41,373 nucleotides of DNA from a bacterium (GTDB taxonomy: Bacteria; Electryoneota; Electryoneia; Electryoneales; Electryoneaceae). Below are positions 33,899 through 41,090 of this stretch, in pieces. Within the stretch, counting starts at the first letter, position 1. The number at the start of each line of letters is the position of its first letter. The position numbers and the translations under genes were made by a program. The notes under the pieces are model-generated. The model made no database searches and was not told the origin of the DNA. It worked only from the letters and a program-made list of their open reading frames with translations. Location: the NCBI GenBank assembly GCA_020444425.1, contig JAHLLB010000042.1:1-41373 (forward strand). Direction: 5' to 3'.

Positions 33899-33918
33899 CC
33901 ACGACATTGATGTCGTGG
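33899..33918. repeat. REP-like hairpin after rpmA
   Basis: CCACGACATTGATGTCGTGG, with tail TTATCC, lies 21 nt after the rpmA stop codon. It is one more copy of the family in the 1-342 array. Confidence 0.85.
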
Positions 33919-33936
33919 CTTATCCAAAGTTTATCC

Positions 33937-33965
33937 AACCCGGTTTGTTTTCAGGCCGGGTTTTC
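33937..33965 (+). terminator. terminator of rplU-rpmA
   Basis: AACCCGG and CCGGGTT, separated by a 12-nt loop, are followed by TTTTCTG. Confidence 0.7.
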
Positions 33966-34167
33966 TGTGTCTGAGATGTTCGCTGTGTCTTTTACTGTCT
34001 TTTGCTGTCCTTTACTTTCTGTTCCTTTCTGTTCCTGTCTTTTACTTTCTGTTACTTTCTGTTCCTGTCTTTTACTTTCGGTTCCTATCAGTTCCTGTCT
34101 TTTACTATCTGTTCCTATCTGTTCCTTCCTTTGCGTCCTTTGCATCAGTTGCATCTTTTGCTTTTTC
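33966..34167. repeat. pyrimidine-rich tandem repeat
   Basis: Degenerate units of TTCCTGTCTTTTACTTTCTG fill about 33985-34135 and then drift into TTTGCGTCCTTTGCATCAG. Several frames stay open and encode low-complexity peptides (Glu-Ser-Lys-Arg-Gln-rich on the minus strand) that are not credible genes. The tract starts at the rpmA terminator and ends at the final stop codon of the STAND gene remnant (34168). Confidence 0.8.
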
Positions 34168-36654
34168 TCACCCCCCACAATGCTCTTTCAACGACTCAAC
34201 GGCCATCCGATACCATCGTCCTAAGAATGACTCCGGCCATTTCTCCGCATACGGTCGCAGCAATTCTTCGGCCTCAGACCACGAAGCGCAAGCCTCGTTC
34301 GTACGTTCAAGTTTTTGGAGTATCGATCCTCGCAGACCCAGACTACCTCCAATATTGGTATTGTATCGCTAGGGATTTTTCAGGGCAAGTTCACGCCATG
34401 TTTGGATCGTTTTGTCAATCGCCTCAAGTGCTTCTACAAACCGTCCAAGGTTAGTGTAAATAAGCGACAGGTTGTTCGTGCTGTTGGCAAGATCATACCT
34501 GAACCGGGCCGGATTTTCGTCGCACAATACCCGTCGGATCAAAACCACCTCTTCACAACTCTTTAACGCGTCACCGTACCTCCTCAATTGTAAGTACCTG
34601 TTTGATAGATTGTGCAAGCTGCCAGCAAGTTCTGGTCTGAACCGGGAAGGGTTTTCTTCAACCAGCGCACGATGAATCCGAACTGCTAATTCACTTGCTT
34701 CCAGCGCCTCTTCGAATTGTATGAGGCTGGAATAGTCACGCGACATATTGTCTAGGCTGGTGGCAAGATATGGAAAGAACTTGACCGGATTCTCTTCAAC
34801 GAGCGAACGTCGAATGCGGACGGCTTCCTGACTTGCTCTCAGCGCATCCTCATGCCGCCCAACACTATAATAGCAGATTGACAGATTGTTTAGGCTAAGG
34901 GCGAGATCTGGACGAAACGGGAGTGGGTTTTCCTCACTCAACATTCGATATAGTCTCAAAGCTTCTTCACATACTTCAAGTGCGTTCTCCTTCCGTCCAA
35001 GTTGGAAATAAACATGCGACAGATTGTTTAGGCTGCTTGCGAGATCCGGCCGGTTTCGCGCAGGATTTTCATCCGTCAGGGCGCGGCGAATCTTCACTGC
35101 TTCTTCATTTGCCTCTAGCGCATAAATTGTATTTCCACGGGCATTCTCAAACACGGATAAATCGTTATACAAATCAGCACGTTTTCCCAGATCTTCTGTT
35201 TGCTGCAGAAGGTGTTTGCAGGCAGAGCATATCATGGGTAGAAACACTTGCGGAAGCCTGACATCTGAAAGAACAGGATGTGCAACTCGACACCGTTCTG
35301 CTTCCCCATCCACCATCCGTTCCAGCGCATCCCGCAACGGCGTCGTCTCCCGCCCCAGCACATAGTGCATGTCATCGGCGAGTCGTTCGATCCGGCTGAA
35401 CGCGTTCGCCGGATCGGGTTCAATCGCCGCCCACAGTCGTTCCGGATTGGCGGTTTCGTCATCCTTGTCTGGCGCGAACAGCACCATGTGCAGCAACGCC
35501 GCCGCCACGATATCCGGTTCCGGCGGCTTCACCACCAGCGGCGCAGCATCCGACGCAGCCGTCCCAGCATGTTCACCCTCCACCACCCACCGTCCGGCGA
35601 GATGTACTTCACGCAGCCGTTCCCCGATCATCTCGGCGTCGCCCAGTCCCAGCTTCAGGTCGGGGTTTGCCGCCCACGCCTGCACCGTCTTCAGCGGCAC
35701 CGGCCCGTGCATCGCGGCCAACGCCACCAACCGTGCCAGTCCGTCCGGGTGCGTGCCGGGTGCGCCGTCCAATCCCACAGATTTCGCCGCCTCACGCAGC
35801 CGTTGGATCTCCCGTTCCGCCAGCGAGGTCACGATCTCACGGCCAGCGTATTTGATCTCGGCGTCGCCCGGCGTGGTTGCTTCGTACACCGACGCCGCCA
35901 GCACAAACAGCGCGCGCTCGTTTTCCGGCGATTGCTTGACCCAATCGTCCAACGCTTCGACCGATATCGCTCCGCCGCCCATGTCGTCGTAATGTTTCTG
36001 CAACCTTTCCAGCGCGGACGTGTACAGCTCGTGCGCTGCTTCACCGCGCAAAGGTCTCAGCCGCAACGGCTGCATGTCCACCTTCGCACGCACATGGGCT
36101 TCGTTGAGCATGTCGGTCCACTCGTCCGGATCGGACCGGCTCAGCAGCAGCACCCGGACATGCGTTTCCGCGCCTAGCGCCGACAGGTTTTTCAGCAGCT
36201 CGCGCGTTTCCTTCGGATGCTGTTCCGGGTAGTCAACCAGCAGCAACAGGCCGTGCTTCGAGACGTAGAAGCTGACCGGTTCATTCAGCCGGACAAACCC
36301 CGCCGACCATTTCTCGCCGATCATCTGCTGCGCGAATTCCGCCGCCAGCCGTGTTTTGCCCATCCCGCCCGGCGCGACTACGAACTTCGCCGACACGTTC
36401 GGCTCACTCGTCGCCCAATTCCATAGCGCCGTCATTTCTTCGTCCCGTCCAGCGAATTTGGAAACACGCGTACTCCACCGCATCACGGAGAACAGGTCGA
36501 ACGTCGGCTGCAGGTCATCCCATGGAATCCCGAGCTTGATCGGCTGCGCCGGCGGATCGCCACGCTTGCCCAAGCTGAGGTTGCCGATGAAGTTGAATTC
36601 CGGTCCGGGAACGGACCCTGGTGTGGAAGCACTGAATTTGATAAGGTTGAACAT
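34168..36654 (-). CDS. STAND-like ATPase with TPR repeats, interrupted by an in-frame TAG
   Basis: The frame encodes 761 aa to a TAG at 34369-34371, and 66 further residues in the same frame to a TGA at 34168-34170. The start at 36654 (MFNLIKF) follows GGGGGA at 9 nt; earlier codons overlap the upstream gene. About 60-75 reads RWSTRVSKFAGRDEEM, then Walker A APGGMGKT (94-101) and Walker B-like LLLLVDYPEQ (136-145), as in STAND ATPases. From about 500 to the end come 42-residue TPRs (ENPARNRPDLASSLNNLSHVYFQLGRKENALEVCEEALRLYR). The TAG falls where sister repeats have Ala, Val, Leu or Ser after ENP (ENPSRFRPEL versus KNP-stop-RYNTNI), consistent with TCG to TAG. Many such proteins are phage sensors (Avs-like); no effector domain was recognised in the short N-terminus. 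Confidence 0.8.
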
Positions 36655-36791
36655 CGTCGTCGTTCCCCCGGGGTCAACGAGCACGTGCGAACCGTCAATG
36701 TACAGAATTGCGGGCGTCTCCACGAACTGTAGACTCGGAAAAGGGCGATGCGAGAATTCCGCGAATTTGGCTGGCCGCGCGGTCCGACCTT

Positions 36792-37757
36792 TCAGCGCGG
36801 TGTGTGGGCGACGAGTCGTGGTGGCGATCCGGGGCGCAGTTGCAGCACACGCATCCCCTGGCTGTTGTCGCCGTCGATTGCGGGCGCTTCCAGAATCACC
36901 AGTGACCCCTCCGGCAGCGTGACGCAGTTCACCGGCGCCCACCCCGGCGCGGATAGGTGGACACTGGCCAGGTCAACATTCCCGTTTTCAGCGACGGTCA
37001 ACTTGACCAGCCGTGACTGGGAAAAATTGGCGACAACGATCGATCCATCGGCGGCGGCGTGGACGCCGTACAATCGTGGCCGTCCCAGCGATTCGAAATA
37101 TGGGTGCGGGCCGGCGTTCAGCAACGGATGATCGTGCGCCACGGTCATGACGCGGCCGTTACGCGTTACCCGCCGGATTGCATTGGCGTCCGCGACCACA
37201 ATCGCGCTGTCAGGTGTCCATGCCATCCCGCTGATACGACGGAACCCCGCCTCGCCCGGTTTGCCGTCCACGAACGGTTCTCCGCCACCCGCGAACAAGG
37301 TGCGCGTTCCATCCGGATCCCAACGGTAGATCGCGCGGCCGTTCAACGTCCGGTCGTAGAACAAGGTCCCGTAATGGTTTCCCTGCTGGTCGCTGAGGTG
37401 TCCCGGGATTTCTGTCTTGCTGCGGTAGGTTCCGGCGATGCGTTCGGCGGGTTCGCCGTCCCGCAGCCGGTAGAGGGTGACCACCGGCCGGTCGCCGACG
37501 GAATCATGTTCTTCGGCGATGATCGAGCCGTCCGCTGCCAGCGAAAACGCATGCGTGTGAATACGGTCGGGAACAAACCGTTCGGTGTTCCCGTCCAGAT
37601 CCGTCACCCACACCGCGCTGTTGAAGACGTCGCTGAACACGATCCGCCCATCAGGCAGCGCCACCAGCCCCCGACCCGGGTGTGCGCGTACGGACCCCGC
37701 GCTCAGCAGGAACAGGAGAGCTGTAACCAGCAACGTGAGATGCAGACATCGGCTCAT
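36792..37757 (-). CDS. secreted NHL/SMP-30-like beta-propeller protein
   Basis: The 321-aa product has a signal peptide (LLVTALLFLLSAGSVRA) and a mature domain of repeated blades: GRGLVALPDGRIVFSDVFNSAVWVTDLDGNTERFV, HAFSLAADGSIIAEEHDS, SGMAWTPDSAIVVADANAIRRVTRNGRVMTVA, LYGVHAAADGSIVVANFSQSRLVKLTVAENGN, NCVTLPEGSLVILEAP. The pattern DGSIVVAD..N..I.R fits NHL or SMP-30/gluconolactonase-like six-bladed propellers in the periplasm. There is no sorting domain, so it probably stays in the periplasm. Ligand or enzymatic activity is not predictable. The next gene on the same strand (STAND ATPase) starts 137 nt downstream. Confidence 0.82.
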   Translation of the reverse strand: MSRCLHLTLLVTALLFLLSAGSVRAHPGRGLVALPDGRIVFSDVFNSAVWVTDLDGNTERFVPDRIHTHAFSLAADGSIIAEEHDSVGDRPVVTLYRLRDGEPAERIAGTYRSKTEIPGHLSDQQGNHYGTLFYDRTLNGRAIYRWDPDGTRTLFAGGGEPFVDGKPGEAGFRRISGMAWTPDSAIVVADANAIRRVTRNGRVMTVAHDHPLLNAGPHPYFESLGRPRLYGVHAAADGSIVVANFSQSRLVKLTVAENGNVDLASVHLSAPGWAPVNCVTLPEGSLVILEAPAIDGDNSQGMRVLQLRPGSPPRLVAHTPR

Positions 37758-38053
37758 ACTCAGCCTCGCAGCTATGAATAATCTTAGGACGACTTAACTC
37801 GTTTCACGTTACATTGGAAGGATCGTTGCGAACTAAACGCTTGTGGTGTCAGCCACCAGCCGCCGCTGTCTGGTTTGGGGTTGTCCGTTCTCTGCTGTCT
37901 GTTCCTCACACCTCACACCTCACACCTCACACCTCATACCAGCCGTTGAACGACCTCTGTCTCTCTGGCGTTTGCTTGGTAGGTTCCCGACATTATCCGG
38001 TTGAAGATTGAACCAGGTTTCACAAGAACTTTGGATCAGACACGGAGGGAGCG
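37758..38053. repeat. gene-free interval with a heptamer repeat
   Basis: CACACCT is repeated four to five times at about 37907-37940. The rest shows no clear feature apart from the mdh ribosome site GGAGGGAG at 38044-38051. No confident promoter was found. Confidence 0.6.
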
Positions 38054-38989
38054 ATGGTACGCAAGATCACCGTTATCGGTGGTGGGTATGTCGGCGAGCA
38101 TGTAGCGCAGGGCTTGATGCTGCAGGAATTGGCGCAGGAAGTGGTGTTGATTGACGTGGTCGAGGACATGCCGCAGGGCAAGGGCCTGGACCAGCGTCAG
38201 AGCGCGCCGGTGTGGGGCAAGGACACGAAGGTGACGGGCACGAATGACTGGGCCGACACGAAGGGTTCGGACATTGTGATCCACACCGCCGGCCGTCCGC
38301 GTAAGCCGGGCATGAGCCGTGACGATCTGCTCGAGGCGAATGTGGCAATCGTTCGTCCGTGCATGGAGCAGGTGAAGACGTTAAGCCCGGACGCGACCGT
38401 GATCATGGTTGCGAATCCGTTGGACGCGATGACCTACGTCGCGAAGCAGACGCTTGGCTTCCCGAAGAACCGCATCTTCGGTATGGCGGGTATTCTTGAT
38501 ACGGCTCGTTTCCGTGCGTTCATCGCGATGGAAACCGGCGTCAGCGTGCGCGACATCCAGGCGATGGTGCTCGGTGGGCATGGCGACACGATGGTTCCGC
38601 TGCCGCGTTTCACCACAATTGCCGGCCTGCCGCTGGAACACTGGGTCAGCAAGGACAAGATCGACGCCATGGTCGAACGTGCGGCCAAGGGCGGCGGCGA
38701 GATCGTCAAGCTGCTGAAGTTCGGTTCGGCCTACTATGCTCCGTCCGCCGGTGCGGTCGAAATGGCGGAAGCGATCGTGAAGAACAGCCATCGCGTGCTG
38801 CCGTGCTGCGCCTTCCTCGAAGGTGAATACAAGCACGAAGGTATCTACATGGGCGTGCCGGTGATCCTCGGCGAAAACGGTATCGACAAGATTATCGAGT
38901 ATCCGTTCAACGACACCGAACAGGCGATGTTCGACAAGTCCGTCGAAGCCACCAAGGGCCTGCTCGAAGACGTGAAGAAGTTCCTCTGA
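38054..38989 (+). CDS. mdh: malate dehydrogenase (LDH-like type)
   Basis: The 311-aa product is a complete NAD-dependent malate dehydrogenase that interconverts malate and oxaloacetate in the TCA cycle. ITVIGGGYVGEHVAQ (5-19) is the Rossmann loop; the acidic D34 ending the second strand indicates NAD+ over NADP+. The substrate loop is GRPRKPGMSRDDLL (80-93) and the catalytic pair is LDTARF (D149, R152) with GGHGDTMVPL (H176). Arginine in the loop, not glutamine, marks malate over lactate. The Ile-Asp-Val sequence after the loop and the length match the type 3 (LDH-like) enzymes of FCB bacteria. GGAGGGAG precedes the ATG by about 5 nt. A terminator follows. Confidence 0.97.
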   Translation: MVRKITVIGGGYVGEHVAQGLMLQELAQEVVLIDVVEDMPQGKGLDQRQSAPVWGKDTKVTGTNDWADTKGSDIVIHTAGRPRKPGMSRDDLLEANVAIVRPCMEQVKTLSPDATVIMVANPLDAMTYVAKQTLGFPKNRIFGMAGILDTARFRAFIAMETGVSVRDIQAMVLGGHGDTMVPLPRFTTIAGLPLEHWVSKDKIDAMVERAAKGGGEIVKLLKFGSAYYAPSAGAVEMAEAIVKNSHRVLPCCAFLEGEYKHEGIYMGVPVILGENGIDKIIEYPFNDTEQAMFDKSVEATKGLLEDVKKFL

Positions 38990-39000
38990 TCCTGACAAAC

Positions 39001-39030
39001 AGGTATGAGGTGTGAGGTCTGAGGTTTGAG
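39001..39030. repeat. TGAGGTG octamer repeat
   Basis: AGGTATGAGGTGTGAGGTCTGAGGTTTGAG has an 8-nt period and starts 12 nt after the mdh stop codon. Confidence 0.75.
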
Positions 39031-39045
39031 TAACAGACTTATCCA

Positions 39046-39078
39046 GGGACACGTTGGCGACAATGTGTCCCTTTTATT
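39046..39078 (+). terminator. terminator of mdh
   Basis: GGGACAC-G-TTG-GCGA-CAA-T-GTGTCCC forms a stem with one mismatch and is followed by TTTTATTTG. Confidence 0.85.
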
Positions 39079-39130
39079 TGTTTGGTTCAGGATGCGGAGA
39101 GGTTTTTTGTTCAATAGAGTATTATAAAGC

Positions 39131-39430
39131 CTAACGAAATAACATATATGTAAAGCATAATAACGCCCCTGCAGTATTTGTAGCCAATGATAAAGCTACA
39201 GGACCATCTGGATCATCAAACGCCTCTTGTACGACTCTTAGTGATCCTGCTACGTACAACACCATATCAACAAGAGCTATAACTTTAATAGGAATAATTC
39301 AAAAAATTATTGCAACTGCAAACACCATTAATACTATAACAAGAACATCTTTGCTTAAAATACCCGCAAAGGCAGCGGCTACTGGAATATATCTTATTGT
39401 TAAATAATGAATATTCTCGTCAAACAACAT
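39131..39430 (-). pseudogene. small membrane protein gene interrupted by an in-frame TGA
   Basis: From the ATG at 39430, with AGAGGA about 6 nt upstream, the frame encodes 43 residues (MLFDENIHYLTIRYIPVAAA then FAGILSKDVLVIVLMVFAVAIIF) and meets TGA at 39299-39301. The same frame continues for 55 residues (IIPIKVIALVDMVLYVAGSL then RVVQEAFDDPDGPVALSLATNTAGALLCFTYMLFR) to TAG at 39131. Both parts are hydrophobic and AT-rich, and join as a 99-aa protein with two or three membrane segments. The TGA would fit a mutated TGG (Trp). The neighbouring gene uses TGG for many tryptophans, so TGA reassignment is unlikely. No family was recognised. It lies 82 nt downstream of the nuclease gene on the same strand, in the same AT-rich block. 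Confidence 0.6.
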
Positions 39431-39512
39431 AGTATCCTCTTTTTATGTATTTTGTGGGAAAGAATTTTGTCCATAGTTATTATGAAAGCGTATAGAAGGA
39501 TAAAACGCATTA

Positions 39513-40274
39513 CTAGCCAGGTAATCCCTCTAATGCTTTTATTAGCGCTTTCTTTGTGATCGAAGGATCCTCATTTTGGGCGAATTCTACTCCACGAAGT
39601 CCATCGCCCTGCCTCCTGTTTTGTCGTGGCTCTAGGGCTTCAATGAGTACGGCTTCGAGCGCAAGTAATATTTTATTTGTGGAGATGGAATCGACCAAAC
39701 TACCTAATTTGCCATCATCTGATACTGGTAACATACCAAACCAAGAAAAACGATCCCATCTTGTGGCAAGTCTATCCCTAGTGTGATCTCCCAAACGCTT
39801 TCCGAGTCTTCTTTTATCTGCCATACCGGTATATATTACCTCTCTACCATCATAAAGTAGGTATACTCCTATTTGATCTGATAAATTAACTTTAGAACCT
39901 CCTGATTGTATTCCCCAAAGCTTTGGATTGCTGTCCCATACTATGGCATTTCTTCGCCAATACATACCAAAAGACGTTATTACGTCGTATTGATCTTCTT
40001 CTATCTTTTCTATTTTATCTTCAGTGCTATTTGCTACCTGAATACCATTATTATCGTTATTAATCCAAACATACATCCCTCTTCCTACTTTTTTTGCTTT
40101 ATCTTTCATAGAGCCACGTAGTTCGGCAATTATAGTGGCGCCAGGTGTGGCCCCTTTGCTTTTAACGAGCTCTTCCTCAGATATTTTCTCTGCAATCTCT
40201 GTATAATGCATTGCTCCAGGTGCTTCCCTCAATACCTTCTCGATCGCCTCACGCCAAGTCATGTATTTTGCCAT
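39513..40274 (-). CDS. HARE-HTH and GIY-YIG nuclease fusion protein
   Basis: The 253-aa product joins two domains. Residues 1-72 (MTWREAIEKVLREAPGAMHYTEIAEKISEEELVKSKGATPGATIIAELRGS ... GRGMYVWI) match the HARE-HTH winged helix found fused to restriction endonucleases. Residues 134-225 form a GIY-YIG nuclease: GVYLLYDGREVIYTGMADKRRLGKRLGDHTRDR, with catalytic Arg in GKRLGDH, Glu in LALEAVLIEALEPRQNRRQGDG, and conserved Asn and Gly after it. The linker (YDVITSFGMYWRRNAIVWDSNPKLWGIQSGG) is conserved in such proteins. It is predicted to cut DNA, possibly modified or foreign. Base composition is clearly lower in GC than the flanks, which indicates transfer. GAGGA lies 6 nt before the ATG. No methylase gene is nearby. 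Confidence 0.85.
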   Translation of the reverse strand: MAKYMTWREAIEKVLREAPGAMHYTEIAEKISEEELVKSKGATPGATIIAELRGSMKDKAKKVGRGMYVWINNDNNGIQVANSTEDKIEKIEEDQYDVITSFGMYWRRNAIVWDSNPKLWGIQSGGSKVNLSDQIGVYLLYDGREVIYTGMADKRRLGKRLGDHTRDRLATRWDRFSWFGMLPVSDDGKLGSLVDSISTNKILLALEAVLIEALEPRQNRRQGDGLRGVEFAQNEDPSITKKALIKALEGLPG

Positions 40275-40354
40275 CTTAATCCTCGGGAGTTTTCAATCAC
40301 TTAAAGAGAAAATACACAAAAGAGAATGTCAAAAACAAATGTGTTATTGCTATT

Positions 40355-40594
40355 TTAACGACGGATATCCTTCCACTCATGACGCGCCAGATCGGCGAGG
40401 GCCTTGCGTGCCGCAGCGGCGTCCGACTTATCCAGCATCGATTCCATCAGCTCGTAATCTTCCAATGGCACCAGCACACCGGCCACCTTTCCGCGCCGAT
40501 GAATCTGCACTCGCACTTTGTTGTATTCGACACGGTTGAGCACATCTCGTAGCTCGGCCCGAAGTTCGCTCGCCTGCATGCGTTCGCTGTTCAT
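40355..40594 (-). CDS. Phd/YefM-type antitoxin, no toxin partner visible
   Basis: The 79-aa product has the Phd/YefM DNA-binding fold: MNSERMQASELRAELRDVLNRVEYNKVRVQIHRRGKVAGVLVPLEDYELMESML. The N-terminal half dimerises and binds operator DNA; the C-terminal tail (DKSDAAAARKALADLARHEWKDI) would neutralise a RelE/Doc/PIN-type toxin. GAGG lies 8 nt before the ATG. The usual toxin gene should begin within a few bases of the stop codon on the same strand. Instead, the AT-rich nuclease gene starts 80 nt further on. The antitoxin is therefore orphaned, or the nuclease block replaced its partner. Confidence 0.88.
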   Translation of the reverse strand: MNSERMQASELRAELRDVLNRVEYNKVRVQIHRRGKVAGVLVPLEDYELMESMLDKSDAAAARKALADLARHEWKDIRR

Positions 40595-40765
40595 GGTTCG
40601 TACCTCATGTACATAAAGAACATTACGCTCGAAAAGTACATCACGCCTTTGCGAGAATCAAGCGAAGCGGTAAAAAACATCTCTATATCACCGTTAACAG
40701 GCTGCCTATCAGCCGTATTCCGTGTCGTCCGTGTATTCCGTGGTTTCATGAGGGTTGCCGGCCTC

Positions 40766-40794
40766 TTGACAACCTCATCCGAATTTCGTATCAT
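40766..40794 (+). promoter_or_regulatory. sigma70-type promoter pointing right
   Basis: TTGACA (40766-40771), a 17-bp spacer and TATCAT (40789-40794). The only plus-strand frame behind it starts with ATG at 40863. Confidence 0.55.
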
Positions 40795-40862
40795 CCACTG
40801 AACATCTGTTCTTTCCTGGAGCAGGTGCCAGCAGAAACCCCACCAACCAGCCGCACTCACGT

Positions 40863-41090
40863 ATGCCCCTCGTCGTCCCGACATACAGCCCCACATGGTT
40901 CATCCGTCTCGCGCTCTTTTTGCGGAGCGTGCCGGGCATGGGTGTGTTCATCACGCTGCTGGTGCGAGTCCTCTCTGGACCTCGCGGAGGCGGGTTACTC
41001 ATCACTGGACGCGCCGACCCTACAGGGCGGCTTGTGTCCAGCTGTGGATGCCCATCCGGCGAAAGAGACGCCGTACCCATCTCAACCAAT
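40863..41090 (+). pseudogene. possible remnant of a YheT-like alpha/beta-hydrolase gene
   Basis: The frame from the ATG at 40863 begins MPLVVPTYSPTWFIRLALFL then RSVPGMGVF, which resembles the start of YheT-family hydrolases (MPL...Y.PP.... followed by ..LFR.VPG). The diagnostic HLQTI segment is missing, as if deleted. After about 50 residues the frame runs into hairpin repeats, while staying open to the window edge. A promoter lies upstream, but there is no good ribosome site. This reading is tentative, and the stretch may be non-coding. Confidence 0.25.

Noticed and set aside
33951..34178. 75-aa minus-strand Glu/Ser/Lys/Arg/Gln repeat protein
   Set aside because: It is the translation of a pyrimidine-rich tandem repeat, without a ribosome site.
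36655..36942. 96-residue N-terminal extension of the STAND protein
   Set aside because: It overlaps the end of the beta-propeller gene in another frame, is low-complexity, and a better start with a ribosome site lies at 36654.
39131..40274. Genetic code with TGA as tryptophan
   Set aside because: The adjacent nuclease gene in the same AT-rich block encodes many tryptophans with TGG, and genes throughout the window end in TGA.
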